A model generated the notes under the pieces. That model saw only the letters and a list, made by a program, of their open reading frames with translations. It was not told where the DNA came from and made no database searches. Below are positions 9,175 through 19,370 of a stretch of 64,000 bases of DNA, in pieces. Within the stretch, counting starts at the first letter, position 1. Every line of letters begins with the position of its first letter. The position numbers and the translations under genes were made by a program. Source of the stretch: Bifidobacterium pongonis (GTDB lineage Bacteria; Actinomycetota; Actinomycetes; Actinomycetales; Bifidobacteriaceae); assembly GCF_019331805.1 (NCBI RefSeq), contig NZ_JAHBBE010000002.1:58195-122194 (forward strand). Direction: 5' to 3'.

Positions 9175-10730
9175 TGGCGGAGTGCAGCGTCGAAAATCTG
9201 CGTTGGGGTGAAACCTGGCCGTCCCGCGAGCAGTTCCATGAACTCGCCGACGAAGGCTACCGCATCATCCCCATCGTCCGCCGGCTGCTCGCCGATTCTC
9301 TAACGCCCGTCGGTTTCTATGAGCGTCTCGCCGCCGGCAGAAGCGGCACGTTCATCCTCGAATCGGCTGAATTCGGCGGCACGTGGAGCCGCTACAGCTT
9401 CATCGGCGTGAACTCCATCGCCCAGCTGCGTTCCAACGGCGGTCAGGCCGACTGGCTCGGCAAGGTGCCGGTGGGCGTGCCCACCGAGGGCGATGTGCTG
9501 GAAGTCGCGCACGCCACGTTGAAAACGTTGAAAACGCCGAAGGTCAAAGGCCTGCCGAATCTCACCTCCGGTTTGGTTGGTACGGTCGGCTGGGATGTGA
9601 TCCGGCATTGGGAGCCGACCCTGCGCGGTGAGGCTCCGAACGAGACCGAACAGCCTGAGCTGGTGCTTGCCCTCGCCACCGATATCGCCGTGGTCGACCA
9701 CGTTTCCGGATCGGTATGGCTGATCGCCAATGCGGTGAACGTCGACAACAAGCCCACGCGCGCCGATTGGGCGTACGACAACGCCATCGAACGTCTCGAC
9801 GCCATGCAGTGCCAGGCCGCCACGCCCACGCCGGGGGAGGCGCGCATCAACGTGCTCGACCCGAGCGTGCCCCAGCCGGAGTTGCGGTTCCGCACCGAGA
9901 AGTCGCATTACGAGAAGGCCGTGGAGGAGACGAAGAAGCATATCGTCGACGGCGATGTGTTCCAGGCGGTCATCTCCCAGCGTCTCGACATCGATTCTCC
10001 GGCCGACCCCTTCGACGTGTACCGCGTGCTGCGCACGTTGAACCCGAGCCCGTACATGTACTTCTTCGCGTTGACGGACACCAAGGGCCGCGTCTTCAAC
10101 GTGGTCGGATCCAGCCCGGAAACCCTGATCAAGGTCGACGACGGCCACGCCATGACCTTCCCGATCGCGGGTTCGCGCCCGCGCGGCGCCACGCCGGAGG
10201 AGGACGAACAACTCGCCAAGGAACTGCTCGCCGACCCCAAGGAACGCAGCGAGCACATCATGCTCGTCGACCTGAGCCGCAACGATCTGAGCCGTGTATG
10301 CAAGCCGGAAAGCGTCGAAGTGGTCAGGCTGATGGACATCAAGCGATTCAGCCACATCATGCATATCTGCTCCACGGTGACGGGCACGCTGAACGATGGC
10401 ATGACCGCTTTCGACGTGTTCACCTCCGCGTTCCCCGCAGGCACGCTCTCCGGTGCGCCGAAACCGCGTGCCATCGAAATCATCGACGAGCTCGAACCGG
10501 CGGATCGTGGCATCTACGGCGGCACGGTCGGCTACTTCGACTTCTCGGGGAACATGGATATGGCCATCGCCATCCGCACCGCCTTCCTGCGTGACCATGA
10601 GGCCAGCGTGCAGGCCGGCGCGGGCATCGTGCTCGACTCCGTGCCGGGCAACGAATGGCAGGAAACCCGCAACAAGGCCGCGGCAAGCGTCGAGGCCGTC
10701 CAGATTGCGGCCCAGTTGAAAGCCCTATAG
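9171..10730 (+). CDS. trpE: Anthranilate synthase component I
   Basis: First committed step of tryptophan synthesis: chorismate to anthranilate. The product is 519 residues. The N-terminal domain carries the ESAE segment at the tryptophan feedback site; the C-terminal chorismate-binding domain has [47 protein letters not shown] and [11 protein letters not shown]. Two adjacent ATG codons (9171, 9174) are possible starts. No trpG glutaminase gene is adjacent, so the amidotransferase must come from elsewhere. It is followed 55 nt later by trpCB. Confidence 0.95.
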   Translation: MMAECSVENLRWGETWPSREQFHELADEGYRIIPIVRRLLADSLTPVGFYERLAAGRSGTFILESAEFGGTWSRYSFIGVNSIAQLRSNGGQADWLGKVPVGVPTEGDVLEVAHATLKTLKTPKVKGLPNLTSGLVGTVGWDVIRHWEPTLRGEAPNETEQPELVLALATDIAVVDHVSGSVWLIANAVNVDNKPTRADWAYDNAIERLDAMQCQAATPTPGEARINVLDPSVPQPELRFRTEKSHYEKAVEETKKHIVDGDVFQAVISQRLDIDSPADPFDVYRVLRTLNPSPYMYFFALTDTKGRVFNVVGSSPETLIKVDDGHAMTFPIAGSRPRGATPEEDEQLAKELLADPKERSEHIMLVDLSRNDLSRVCKPESVEVVRLMDIKRFSHIMHICSTVTGTLNDGMTAFDVFTSAFPAGTLSGAPKPRAIEIIDELEPADRGIYGGTVGYFDFSGNMDMAIAIRTAFLRDHEASVQAGAGIVLDSVPGNEWQETRNKAAASVEAVQIAAQLKAL

Positions 10731-10751
10731 GCAAGGGGACGTTACCCTTGC
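10731..10751 (+). other. Small hairpin between trpE and trpCB
   Basis: GCAAGGG and CCCTTGC form a 7-bp stem with a 7-nt loop in the 55-nt gap. No leader peptide with Trp codons is visible, so I see no sign of classical attenuation here. Confidence 0.4.
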
Positions 10752-10785
10752 AAAGACGCCTTTTGTAACAAGAGAAAGGGACCAC

Positions 10786-12873
10786 ATGTCGGTACTGGAC
10801 GAGTTGGTGGCAGGAGCGGTTGAGGATGCCGAGGCGCGTGAAGCGCAGGTCAGCCTCGAACAGATCAAGAGGAATGCGGCACAAGCCGCAGCGCCCCTCG
10901 ACGCCACTCGATGGTTGAGGAAAGCCGACGGGATTCCGGTGATCGCCGAGATCAAGCGTGCGTCCCCCTCCAAAGGGCATCTGAGCGATATTCCCGATCC
11001 GGCGGCCCTTGCCCGCGAATACGAGGCGGGCGGGGCGAGCGCCATCTCCTGCCTCACCGAAGGCAGGCGCTTCCTCGGGTCGCTCGACGACTTCGACAAG
11101 GTCAAGGCCGCGGTGAACATCCCCGTGCTGCGTAAGGATTTCATCGTCACCGACTACCAGGTCTGGGAGGCGCGCGCCCACGGTGCGGACATCATTCTGC
11201 TTATCGTCGCCGCACTCGACGACGATAAGTTCAAGCATCTGCTCGATCTGGCCCACGAACTGGGCATGACCGTTCTGGTCGAGACGCATACGCGCGAGGA
11301 GATTCAGCGGGCCATCGATGCGGGCGCGAAGGTGATCGGCATCAACGCACGCAATCTCAAGAACCTTCGCGTCGATGTGAACAAATACAGCGAGCTCGCC
11401 TCCAATCTGCCCGACGACGTCATCAAGATCGCCGAATCGGGCGTGTTCGGAGCGGTCGAGGTCGAGGATTACGGACGTGCCGGCGCCGACGCGGTGCTGG
11501 TAGGCGAGGGCGTCGCCACGGCGGACGACCATATTCTTGCAGTGCAACGACTAGTGAAAGCAGGTGCACAGGTGAAAACCAGCGAATCCACTCCTTTGAG
11601 CGAACATCAGGGACCGTACTGGGGCCAGTTCGGTGGCCGTTACGTGCCAGAAGCCCTGATCACCGCGTTGGACGAACTCGAACGCGTGTATGACGAGGCC
11701 AAGGCGGACCCGGAGTTCCATAAGGAATTCATGACGCTGCAGAAGCGCTACGTGGGCCGTGAAAGCCCGCTGACCGAAGCGCCGCGTTTCGCCGAACTGC
11801 TCAAGGAGAAGACCGGTATCGAGCCGCGCGTGTTCCTCAAGCGCGAGGATCTCAACCATACCGGCGCGCACAAGATCAACAACGCGCTCGGTCAGGCGCT
11901 GCTCGTCAAGCGCATGGGCAAGACCCGCGTCATCGCCGAGACCGGAGCCGGCCAGCACGGCGTGGCCACCGCCACCGTGTGCGCGATGCTCGGCCTGAAG
12001 TGCCGCATCTACATGGGCCAGATCGACGCCAGGCGTCAGGCCCTGAACGTGGCCCGTATGCGTATGCTCGGCGCCGAAGTGGTGGAAGTCACCCTGGGTG
12101 ACAAGATTCTCAAGGACGCCATCAACGAGGCGCTGCGCGACTGGGTCACCAACGTCAAGGACACCCATTATCTGCTGGGCACCGTTGCTGGGCCACACCC
12201 GTTCCCCGCCATGGTCCGCGACTTCCAGAAGATCATCGGTGAGGAAGCCAAGCAGCAGCTGCAGGATTGGTATGGCATCGACCATCCGGATGCGGTCTGC
12301 GCCTGCGTGGGTGGCGGCTCCAACGCCATCGGCATCATGAACGCCTTCCTCGATGACGAACGTGTGAACCTGTACGGTTACGAGGCCGGCGGCAACGGGC
12401 CGGAATCCGGCAAGCACGCCATTCGCTTCGCGCCGGGCACCGGTCAGCTGGGCATGTTCCAGGGCGCCAAGAGCTACCTGCTGGAAACGGACGAAGGCCA
12501 GACCCTCGACACGTATTCGATCTCCGCGGGTCTCGACTACGCTTCGGTCGGCCCCGAGCACGCATGGCTCAAGGAGATCGGAAGAGTCAACTACTCCTGG
12601 GCGACCGATGAGGAAGCCATGAACGCCTTCCGCGATCTGAGCCGCAGCGAGGGCATCATCCCCGCCATCGAAAGCTCCCACGCCGTCGCCGGCGCGTACA
12701 AGGCTTGCGAGGATCTGAAGGCCAAGGGCTACACGCATCCCGTCATCATCATCAACATCTCCGGTCGAGGTGACAAGGACATGGCCACCGCTGGCAAGTG
12801 GTTCGGCTATCTGACCGACGATCAGGCCAAGGCCCTCGACGTGACCGGTGCGCATGGCGACACCGTCGCCTGA
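10786..12873 (+). CDS. trpCB: Fused indole-3-glycerol phosphate synthase / tryptophan synthase beta
   Basis: A single 695-residue frame encodes two enzymes. Residues 1 to about 262 are TrpC ([12 protein letters not shown] with catalytic Lys57, [23 protein letters not shown]). After a short linker, TrpB starts near residue 275 ([16 protein letters not shown]) and carries the PLP lysine Lys363 in HTGAHKINN, the ETGAGQHG loop and the [10 protein letters not shown] phosphate loop. The fusion makes indole-glycerol phosphate and, with TrpA next door, converts it to tryptophan. No stop or frameshift separates the two halves. An AAAGGG ribosome binding site precedes the ATG. trpF and trpD are not in the window. 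Confidence 0.96.
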   Translation: MSVLDELVAGAVEDAEAREAQVSLEQIKRNAAQAAAPLDATRWLRKADGIPVIAEIKRASPSKGHLSDIPDPAALAREYEAGGASAISCLTEGRRFLGSLDDFDKVKAAVNIPVLRKDFIVTDYQVWEARAHGADIILLIVAALDDDKFKHLLDLAHELGMTVLVETHTREEIQRAIDAGAKVIGINARNLKNLRVDVNKYSELASNLPDDVIKIAESGVFGAVEVEDYGRAGADAVLVGEGVATADDHILAVQRLVKAGAQVKTSESTPLSEHQGPYWGQFGGRYVPEALITALDELERVYDEAKADPEFHKEFMTLQKRYVGRESPLTEAPRFAELLKEKTGIEPRVFLKREDLNHTGAHKINNALGQALLVKRMGKTRVIAETGAGQHGVATATVCAMLGLKCRIYMGQIDARRQALNVARMRMLGAEVVEVTLGDKILKDAINEALRDWVTNVKDTHYLLGTVAGPHPFPAMVRDFQKIIGEEAKQQLQDWYGIDHPDAVCACVGGGSNAIGIMNAFLDDERVNLYGYEAGGNGPESGKHAIRFAPGTGQLGMFQGAKSYLLETDEGQTLDTYSISAGLDYASVGPEHAWLKEIGRVNYSWATDEEAMNAFRDLSRSEGIIPAIESSHAVAGAYKACEDLKAKGYTHPVIIINISGRGDKDMATAGKWFGYLTDDQAKALDVTGAHGDTVA

Positions 12874-12904
12874 TGACGACTTGTGAGGAATGAAGGATTT
12901 TATT

Positions 12905-13777
12905 ATGACTAACGAAGCAACCACCCCGTCCGGCCAGCCGCTGGGCATCAGCCACAAGCCGAGCCGGACCAAGGCCATGTTCTCCGAGTTCAAGGCGCAG
13001 AACAAGCCGGCGTTCATCGGCTACCTGCCGTACGGTTTCCCGAATCCCGACGATTCCCTGACCGCGTTGAGGACGATGGTCGAGCATGGCGTCGACGCGG
13101 TCGAAATCGGTTTGCCGTATTCCGATCCGGTCATGGACGGTCCCGTCATCCAGGCCGCAAGCCAGATCGCGCTGAATAACGGCGAGAAGATCGCCAACGT
13201 GTTCAAGGCGGTGGAAACCGTGGCGAACGCAGGCGGCGTGCCGCTCATCATGAGCTATTGGAATCTCATCTACCATTACGGCGTCGAGCGCTTCGCCACC
13301 GATTTCGAGAACGCCGGCGGTGCCGGCCTGATCACCCCCGACCTGATTCCGGATGAGGCGGGGGAGTGGATCGAGGCATCCGACCGTCACGGTCTTGACC
13401 GCATATTCCTGGTCTCGCCCGATTCCGCCGATTCCCGTCTCGAAATCGTCGCCAAGAACACGCGCGGCTTCGTATATGCCGCGGCACGCATGGGCGTCAC
13501 CGGCGAACGTTCCACCATCGACGCATCCCCGCAGACTCTGGTCGAACGCACCCGCAAGGCCGGTGCCGAGAACGTCTGCGTGGGCATCGGCGTCTCCACC
13601 GCGGAACAGGGCGCGAAGGTCGGCGCGTATGCCGATGGCGTGATCGTCGGCTCCGCGCTGGTGCACACCCTGCTCAACGATGACGGAAGAACCGCCCGCG
13701 ACACGGCCGAAGGATTGTCCCTGCTTGCGGCCAAGACCGAGGAACTCGCAGAAGGCATCCACGGGGCGCGCGCATGA
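12905..13777 (+). CDS. trpA: Tryptophan synthase alpha subunit
   Basis: Cleaves indole-glycerol phosphate to indole, which is channelled to TrpB. The product is 290 residues from ATG 12905, chosen because GAAGGA lies 7 nt upstream; the in-frame ATG at 12890 is too close to its GAGGA. Catalytic Glu67 (DAVEIGLPYSDP) and Asp78 (MDGP) are present. The N-terminus has about 20 extra residues compared with short family members. The stop overlaps the lgt start (ATGA at 13774-13777), tying lipoprotein modification to the trp operon. Confidence 0.96.
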   Translation: MTNEATTPSGQPLGISHKPSRTKAMFSEFKAQNKPAFIGYLPYGFPNPDDSLTALRTMVEHGVDAVEIGLPYSDPVMDGPVIQAASQIALNNGEKIANVFKAVETVANAGGVPLIMSYWNLIYHYGVERFATDFENAGGAGLITPDLIPDEAGEWIEASDRHGLDRIFLVSPDSADSRLEIVAKNTRGFVYAAARMGVTGERSTIDASPQTLVERTRKAGAENVCVGIGVSTAEQGAKVGAYADGVIVGSALVHTLLNDDGRTARDTAEGLSLLAAKTEELAEGIHGARA

Positions 13778-14688
13778 CGACGCTCGCCTACATTCCCTCG
13801 CCGGGCTTCTCCAAGTTCCAGATCGGCCCTTTCACCATCCGCATGTACGCCGTGTGCATCCTCATCGGCGTCTGCTTCGCGGTCTGGATTCTTACCCGGC
13901 GTTGGAAGCGTGCCGGCGGAACCTTCGATCAGGTACTTGACCTCACGCTGGTGACCGTTCCGTGCGGTCTCGTCGGCGCACGCCTATACCACTGCTTGAG
14001 CACGCCGGCCATGTACTTCCCTCCTACGGGCGATCCCGTGGACATCCTGAAAGTGTGGGAAGGCGGCATGGCCATCTTCGGCGGCATCGGCGTGGGGGCG
14101 CTGGCGGCTTTCCTGTGGTGCAGGCACAAGCATTACCCGTTCGCGCTGCTGCTGGACTGCCTGGCTCCGGGGCTTCTGGTCGCGCAGGCCATCGGCAGGT
14201 TGGGCAATTGGTTCAATCAGGAGCTGTACGGCAAGCCGACCACGCTGCCTTGGGGACTGAAGCTCAACGAGAACAGCGACGCCATCGGCCACAGCGAGGT
14301 CTGCTACCAAGGCACGGCCTGCCCGAGCGACACCCTGTTCCACCCCACGTTCCTGTACGAGATGATCTGGAACCTCATCGGAGCGGCGCTCATCGTCTGG
14401 TTGGGCAGCCGGTTCGCGAGCAAGCTCAAGGCCGGTCAGCTCGCCGCGGTGTACATGATCTGGTACGGCTGCGGCCGCAGCTGGATCGAGGAGATCCGCA
14501 TCAACTATTCGACCCTCATCCTCGGCATCCGCACGAATACATGGACCGCCATCCTGACGGCCCTGTGCGGCATCGTACTGTTCGCCGTACTGAAGCGGTA
14601 CGGGAAAACGTATGATGAACTTACGGCAAAGCTTCGTTCCGTCACGGACGACGAGCTTGAACGTATGAGCCAGAAATCCACAAAATGA
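13774..14688 (+). CDS. lgt: Prolipoprotein diacylglyceryl transferase
   Basis: Transfers diacylglycerol from phosphatidylglycerol to the lipobox cysteine of prelipoproteins in the cytoplasmic membrane. The product is 304 residues with about seven hydrophobic segments. The Lgt signature GRLGNWFNQELYG lies near residues 141-153, with its essential Arg and Asn; the conserved HPTFLYE block follows. The start overlaps the trpA stop by four bases. The trpA-lgt neighbourhood is also seen in other actinobacteria. Confidence 0.96.
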   Translation: MTTLAYIPSPGFSKFQIGPFTIRMYAVCILIGVCFAVWILTRRWKRAGGTFDQVLDLTLVTVPCGLVGARLYHCLSTPAMYFPPTGDPVDILKVWEGGMAIFGGIGVGALAAFLWCRHKHYPFALLLDCLAPGLLVAQAIGRLGNWFNQELYGKPTTLPWGLKLNENSDAIGHSEVCYQGTACPSDTLFHPTFLYEMIWNLIGAALIVWLGSRFASKLKAGQLAAVYMIWYGCGRSWIEEIRINYSTLILGIRTNTWTAILTALCGIVLFAVLKRYGKTYDELTAKLRSVTDDELERMSQKSTK

Positions 14689-14715
14689 CCCTAGCCAACA
14701 GTAAGGTAGGAGATT

Positions 14716-15381
14716 ATGAGCATTGAAATCGCACCTAGCATCCTGTCCGCCGACTTCTGCAATCTCGAACGTGACCTGAAGGCCATCTCCAACGCCGATC
14801 TGGTTCATGTCGACGTGATGGACCATCATTTCGTCCCGAACCTGACCCTCGGCGAGCCGATCGTCAAGCGTATCTGCGAGGTCACCGACCTGCCTGTGGA
14901 CGTGCATCTGATGATCGAGGATCCGGATCGTTGGGCTCCCGAATACGCCAAGCTCGGCGCCGCCTCCGTGAGCTTCCACATGGGCGCCACCCATGCCCCG
15001 GTGCGTCTGGCCCGCCAGCTGCGCGAGATGGGTTGCAAGGCCTGCTTCGCGGTTCGCCCCGCGGAACCCGTCGAGCCGATCTTCGACATCCTCGACGAAT
15101 TCGACATGATTCTTATCATGACCGTCGAGCCCGGTTTCGGAGGCCAGAAGTTCCTGGGCAACCAGATGGGCAAGGTGCGTCGCCTGCGTGACGAGATCAC
15201 CCGTCGTGGTCTGAAGACCAAGATCCAGGTCGATGGCGGCGTGAGCCCGAAGACCGCGCACATCGTGGCCGAGGCCGGCGCCGACGTGCTGGTCGCAGGC
15301 TCCGCGGTCTACGGTGCGCAGAACCCGGCCGAAGCCATCGATTCCATTCGCGATAAGGCCGCAGCGGCCTACAAGGACTGA
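14716..15381 (+). CDS. rpe: Ribulose-phosphate 3-epimerase
   Basis: Interconverts ribulose-5-P and xylulose-5-P. In bifidobacteria xylulose-5-P is a substrate of the phosphoketolase shunt, so this is a central enzyme. The 221-residue barrel has [45 protein letters not shown] and [11 protein letters not shown]. In the active-site block the residue after the catalytic Asp is His rather than the common Gly (MDHHF). GTAGGAG precedes the ATG. Confidence 0.97.
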   Translation: MSIEIAPSILSADFCNLERDLKAISNADLVHVDVMDHHFVPNLTLGEPIVKRICEVTDLPVDVHLMIEDPDRWAPEYAKLGAASVSFHMGATHAPVRLARQLREMGCKACFAVRPAEPVEPIFDILDEFDMILIMTVEPGFGGQKFLGNQMGKVRRLRDEITRRGLKTKIQVDGGVSPKTAHIVAEAGADVLVAGSAVYGAQNPAEAIDSIRDKAAAAYKD

Positions 15382-15389
15382 AAGAAACC

Positions 15390-15653
15390 ATGAAGACTTT
15401 TGAATCGCTGTTCGCAGAACTGTCCGAAAAGGCAAAGACCCGTCCGGAAGGCTCGTTGACCGTCGACGAGCTGGACAAGGGCACCCACTTCATCGGCAAG
15501 AAGATCGTCGAAGAAGCTTCGGAGACCTGGATCGCCGCCGAATACGAGGGCGCCGATCGCACCGCCGAAGAGATGAGCCAGCTGCTCTACCACGTGCAGG
15601 TCATGATGATCAAGCACGGTCTGACGCTTGAAGACGTGTACAAGCATCTGTGA
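15390..15653 (+). CDS. hisE: Phosphoribosyl-ATP pyrophosphatase
   Basis: Second step of histidine synthesis: hydrolyses PR-ATP to PR-AMP. The product is the 87-residue all-alpha stand-alone form, with [17 protein letters not shown], the Glu-rich metal-binding region, and [15 protein letters not shown]. It starts 8 nt after the rpe stop and precedes hisG by 64 nt. A small hairpin (GCCGGG/CCCGGC at 15662-15677) lies between it and hisG. Confidence 0.96.
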   Translation: MKTFESLFAELSEKAKTRPEGSLTVDELDKGTHFIGKKIVEEASETWIAAEYEGADRTAEEMSQLLYHVQVMMIKHGLTLEDVYKHL

Positions 15654-15717
15654 TGCAAGGCCGGGTGAGCCCGGCAAAACCGATATTCAAGCCGAATAAC
15701 AACAAGAGGAAGAAATA

Positions 15718-16569
15718 ATGCTGCGAATCGCCGTTCCCAATAAGGGCATGCTGTCCGAACCCGCTTGGAACATGCTTGCCGAAGCCGGCTACAGACTGCG
15801 TTCCAATCCGCGTCAGCTCGTCGTGGAGGATCCGGACAATGATGTGGAGCTGTTCTACCTGCGTCCGCTCGACATCGCCGTATACGTCGGCAGGGGAACC
15901 ATCGACGTCGGTATCACCGGCGAGGATCTGCTGAAGAATTCGGGCACCGAGGCCGTGGAGCACATGTCCCTCGGTTTCGGCGCTTCGACGTTCCGCTTCG
16001 CCGCGCCGAACGACTCCGATATCAAGGAGCTGAAGGACATCGACGGCAAGCGCGTCGGCACCTCCTTCGACAAGCTTGTCCACGATTATCTGGTCGAGCA
16101 GGGCATCAACGCCGAAACCATCCATCTGGATGGTGCGGTCGAATCGTCCGTGCAGCTTGGCGTGGCCGATCTGATCGCCGACGTGGTGTCCACCGGCACC
16201 ACGCTGCGCAATGCTGGTCTGCGTATTTTCGCCGATCCCATCATGCACTCCGAGGCCTGCCTGATTCGCAGCCCGCGTCTGGACGAGCATGACGAACGCC
16301 TCACCATTCTGAGCCGTCGTCTTCAGGGCGTGCTCACCGCGCAGCGCTACGTGCTGATGGATTACGATATTCCGGTATCCAAGGTCGGCGAAGCCGTCGC
16401 GGTCACGCCCGGCTTCGAAAGCCCCACCATTTCGCCGCTGCACGACAAGCAGTGGAGCGCGGTGCGCGTCATGGTGCCGAAGGCCAAGGTGAACCATCTG
16501 ATGGACAAACTGTACGAAGTCGGTGCGCGTGGCATCATCGTCACCGCACTGCAGGCCTCCCGCATCTAA
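15718..16569 (+). CDS. hisG: ATP phosphoribosyltransferase (long, self-regulated form)
   Basis: Commits PRPP and ATP to histidine synthesis. At 283 residues it is the long HisG_L form, with a C-terminal domain of about 75 residues (from [20 protein letters not shown]) that binds histidine for feedback inhibition, so no HisZ partner is needed. The N-terminal catalytic halves show [19 protein letters not shown] and the PRPP loop [13 protein letters not shown]. It follows hisE, and the his genes here are split into hisFI and hisEG blocks separated by trp, lgt and rpe. AAGAGGAAG precedes the ATG. Confidence 0.96.
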   Translation: MLRIAVPNKGMLSEPAWNMLAEAGYRLRSNPRQLVVEDPDNDVELFYLRPLDIAVYVGRGTIDVGITGEDLLKNSGTEAVEHMSLGFGASTFRFAAPNDSDIKELKDIDGKRVGTSFDKLVHDYLVEQGINAETIHLDGAVESSVQLGVADLIADVVSTGTTLRNAGLRIFADPIMHSEACLIRSPRLDEHDERLTILSRRLQGVLTAQRYVLMDYDIPVSKVGEAVAVTPGFESPTISPLHDKQWSAVRVMVPKAKVNHLMDKLYEVGARGIIVTALQASRI

Positions 16570-16580
16570 ATTTGAACAGT

Positions 16581-17204
16581 ATGAGCAAACATATTCATAA
16601 GTCGACCTATAGTCCGGAAGCCCGTGACGTCATCTTCACCATTCCGAACGCATTAAGCCTGTTGCGAATCATCACCATCCCCGTAGTGGCATGGCTGATT
16701 TCGCGGCATAGCATGATTCCGGCGTTGATTGTGTTCGCTCTTTCCGCCATCACCGACTTTCTCGACGGTACGTTGGCAAGGAAACTCAATCAGGTAAGCA
16801 AGCTCGGCCAGATTCTCGACCCCTGCGCCGACCGCCTGCTTATCCTCTGCACGATTCTCGCGCTCGGCGTGGCGGGTATCATTCCGTGGTGGATGGTCAT
16901 CGTCGTCGCCGCGCGTGATTTCGTGATGGGCATCGAGATCCTATGGCTCGCACAGTATGGCTACGGTCCGTTACCCGTGCATTTCGTCGGCAAGGCGGCC
17001 ACCGCGCTGCTCATGATCTCCGTCGTGGCCTTGGTCGTGGCCGATATCGGCGTGGGCATGCCGGCGCATATCCTGCATCTGTTCGCCCTTGCGGTCGGCA
17101 TTTGGGGCACCGTGCTCTACTGCCTCGCCGGGTTCATCTACCTGTGCCAAGGCAGTGTCGTCATCCGTAAGGAGCTTCGCTCCTGGAGGGAATCCAGGCG
17201 ATGA
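16581..17204 (+). CDS. pgsA: CDP-alcohol phosphatidyltransferase (PgsA family)
   Basis: Membrane enzyme that moves a phosphatidyl group from CDP-diacylglycerol to an alcohol, most likely glycerol-3-phosphate. The product is 207 residues with about six hydrophobic segments. The complete family motif D-x2-DG-x2-AR-x8-G-x3-D-x3-D is present from DFLDGTLAR through GQILDPCAD. I chose ATG 16581 (MSKHIHKS); the frame is open upstream but overlaps hisG. There is no clear ribosome binding site, so coupling to hisG 11 nt upstream is plausible. The stop overlaps the next gene by four bases. The alcohol substrate cannot be read from sequence. Confidence 0.88.
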   Translation: MSKHIHKSTYSPEARDVIFTIPNALSLLRIITIPVVAWLISRHSMIPALIVFALSAITDFLDGTLARKLNQVSKLGQILDPCADRLLILCTILALGVAGIIPWWMVIVVAARDFVMGIEILWLAQYGYGPLPVHFVGKAATALLMISVVALVVADIGVGMPAHILHLFALAVGIWGTVLYCLAGFIYLCQGSVVIRKELRSWRESRR

Positions 17205-18178
17205 GCGGCATCGATCCGATGCCGGCTTCCTACCCTTCGGAGGAATCGCGTGACGTCAAACATCGCCGCGCGGTATTCTCCCATTCCTTCGCAGGACTCA
17301 TTTCGCAACATGCCGCACCGGAGGATATCTACACCCAGGAACGGGAACGTCGCCACCGCGTACGCAACGACGATTCCCTGCGTCTCATCGACGATCTGAT
17401 CAACCGTCCCGTCGACCCGATGTTCCAGGACTCCATGCTCGGCAAGCATGACGCTTCGCCGTTCGCCATCTGGTCCGCGCGAACCATCTGCTTCGTGGTG
17501 TGCATCGCGGTCGGTTTCCTCGGTTGCATTTTCGTACAGCAGCTTCATTCCGATCCCCGCAAGGCGGTTCGTACCAGCTTGGCGAAGGAGCTCAGGGAAT
17601 CGCAGAACAATCTCAACAGTCTTTCCGACGATGTTTCCAAACTGCGCAAGCAGGTCGACGAGCAGGCGAAGAAGGTCAGTGAAACCGGGGCCGGCAGCAC
17701 GCTGCTCAAGGATGAGATGGCCAGCGGCCAGCTGGCGGTCAAGGGGGAGGGGATCACCCTCACCGTAGCCGACCCGATCGCCGCGGCGAACGAGAACAAT
17801 GGCGCGACGCCGAGGGAAAGCGTCGGCAGCCGTCTGCGCGTGGTCACCGATTCCGATCTGCAGCAATTGGTGTCGGTGCTGTGGCGTTCGGGGGCGGAAG
17901 CCATCAGCATCAATGATGAACGGTTGGGCGCGCAGACATCCATCCGTACCGCGGGCGGCACGATCCTGATCGGCCTGACCGCAATCGAAAGCCCATACCG
18001 CATCAAGGCGATTGGCAACAGGCATGAATTGGCGCAGAGCGTAAGCCAGGAGAATCTCGGCGCATTGTATACCGTGTACGGAAAAGCCGGAATAAGCTTG
18101 CAGGTACAACAGTCCAAGGAGATTACACTGAAAGCGGCAGTGGTTTCGGACGTCAACTACGCGAGGAAGGCTGAATAG
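17201..18178 (+). CDS. DUF881 family membrane protein (first copy)
   Basis: The product is 325 residues. A cytoplasmic N-terminus of about 90 residues precedes one membrane segment (FAIWSARTICFVVCIAVGFL). A coiled-coil stretch follows (SLAKELRESQNNLNSLSDDV and on, about residues 125-160), then an outside DUF881 domain with the typical GITLTVADP, LQQLVSVLWRSGAEAISINDE and YRIKAIGN blocks. No enzyme motif is visible and the function is unknown. It starts inside the end of the upstream gene and its stop abuts the DUF1290 gene. A second DUF881 gene follows at 18514; the paralogue pair flanking DUF1290 is a conserved actinobacterial arrangement. Confidence 0.85.
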   Translation: MSGIDPMPASYPSEESRDVKHRRAVFSHSFAGLISQHAAPEDIYTQERERRHRVRNDDSLRLIDDLINRPVDPMFQDSMLGKHDASPFAIWSARTICFVVCIAVGFLGCIFVQQLHSDPRKAVRTSLAKELRESQNNLNSLSDDVSKLRKQVDEQAKKVSETGAGSTLLKDEMASGQLAVKGEGITLTVADPIAAANENNGATPRESVGSRLRVVTDSDLQQLVSVLWRSGAEAISINDERLGAQTSIRTAGGTILIGLTAIESPYRIKAIGNRHELAQSVSQENLGALYTVYGKAGISLQVQQSKEITLKAAVVSDVNYARKAE

Positions 18179-18511
18179 ATGGCAGCTGTATTGGGTTTGA
18201 TCATCGGCGTGGTCGTCGGGGTGTTCGTTCGTCCGGATATTCCCGTGGGTCTGCAACCGTATCTGCCGATCATGGTCGTCGCCGCGTTGGACGCGCTGTT
18301 GGGCGCCGCGCGCGCGTATTTCGAACGTAGGTTCTCCGACCGTGTGTTCATCATCTCGTTCTTCGCCAATGTGATCACGGCCACGCTGCTCGTGATCCTG
18401 GGCAACCAGCTGGGTGTGGGCTCGCAGCTGCAGACGGCCGTCATCGTCGTACTCGGCATCCGCATCTTCTCCAACGTGTCCGCCATCCGCCGCTTCATCT
18501 TCCGAGGCTGA
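18179..18511 (+). CDS. sbp: DUF1290 small basic membrane protein (Sbp-like)
   Basis: The product is 110 residues with three hydrophobic helices (LGLIIGVVVGVFV, LPIMVVAALDALLGAARAYF, VIIVVLGIRIFSNV region) and the conserved AALDALLGAARAYFERRF motif. The family is called small basic protein after the Bacillus gene near ftsA-ftsZ; its function is not known. It starts on the base after the stop of the first DUF881 gene and is followed 2 nt later by the second, so the three are surely co-translated and may form one membrane complex (inference). Confidence 0.88.
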   Translation: MAAVLGLIIGVVVGVFVRPDIPVGLQPYLPIMVVAALDALLGAARAYFERRFSDRVFIISFFANVITATLLVILGNQLGVGSQLQTAVIVVLGIRIFSNVSAIRRFIFRG

Positions 18512-18513
18512 GC

Positions 18514-19365
18514 ATGGCAAGGCGAGGCAGGCGAGACGACAGGCGTGGTACGCGCAATACGGTCAGTGATCTGAAGGCACGTAATGAGGCCGAACGCCGC
18601 AACGACGACACGGCGACGGGTTCCTTCCCGCAGATCAGCAAACGTGGCAAGGGGAAGAAGGGGCTTAACGGCACGTCGGGATTCCGTGTGCGCGCCTCAT
18701 CCACCATTCTCATCACACTGATGTGCGCGTTGCTCGGCTTCGGCTATATGACGCAGATCAACAGCGGCCCGTCCGCCTATGAGACGATGAGCGAGGATGA
18801 ACTGGTGCGTCTGATCAACGAGACCAGCACACAGGCGCAGAACCTTGAGCAGCGCAAGAACCAGCTTTCCCAGCAGCTGTCGAGCCTGAAGGCCGCGGCC
18901 GACCAGCGGGAGCAGGCGCAGCGCATCGCCAATCAGAACAAGGAGACGAGCGGCATCATCTCCGGGCGTCTTCCCGCCCAGGGTAAGGGTGTGATCGTCA
19001 CCATCGGCAAGGGAACCGATAAGGACATCGATGCCTCGACGATGTTCACGCTGATCGAGGAGCTGCGAAACGCCGGAGCCGAAGTCATTTCCATCAACGA
19101 TGTCCGTGTCGTCACCTCGACCTCCATCTGGGCGGATGACGACGGTGGCTTGGAATGCGACGGCATTCCGCTGACCACGCCGTATACGGTACGCGCCATC
19201 GGCAATCCGGCCGACCTGCAGAACGCCGTGAACATCGCCGGTGGCATCGGATCTCGACTGAAGGTGATGTACGGCGCAAGGGTCACCGTGAAACAGTCGG
19301 ATAATGTGGAAATTAACGCAACCCGAGAGCCTTCAACAAATAAATACGCAAAGACGGTAGAATAG
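18514..19365 (+). CDS. DUF881 family membrane protein (second copy)
   Basis: The product is 283 residues. A highly basic N-terminus of about 65 residues (ARRGRRDDRRGTRN at the start) is followed by one membrane segment (STILITLMCALLGFGYMTQ), a Gln-rich coiled coil (TQAQNLEQRKNQLSQQLSSL) and a DUF881 domain (GVIVTIGKG, LIEELRNAGAEVISINDVRV, YTVRAIGNPADLQNAV). It shares its architecture with the first copy. The basic tail could bind nucleic acid or acidic lipid; that is speculation. It ends 5 nt before the FHA gene. Confidence 0.85.
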   Translation: MARRGRRDDRRGTRNTVSDLKARNEAERRNDDTATGSFPQISKRGKGKKGLNGTSGFRVRASSTILITLMCALLGFGYMTQINSGPSAYETMSEDELVRLINETSTQAQNLEQRKNQLSQQLSSLKAAADQREQAQRIANQNKETSGIISGRLPAQGKGVIVTIGKGTDKDIDASTMFTLIEELRNAGAEVISINDVRVVTSTSIWADDDGGLECDGIPLTTPYTVRAIGNPADLQNAVNIAGGIGSRLKVMYGARVTVKQSDNVEINATREPSTNKYAKTVE

Positions 19366-19370
19366 CGATT

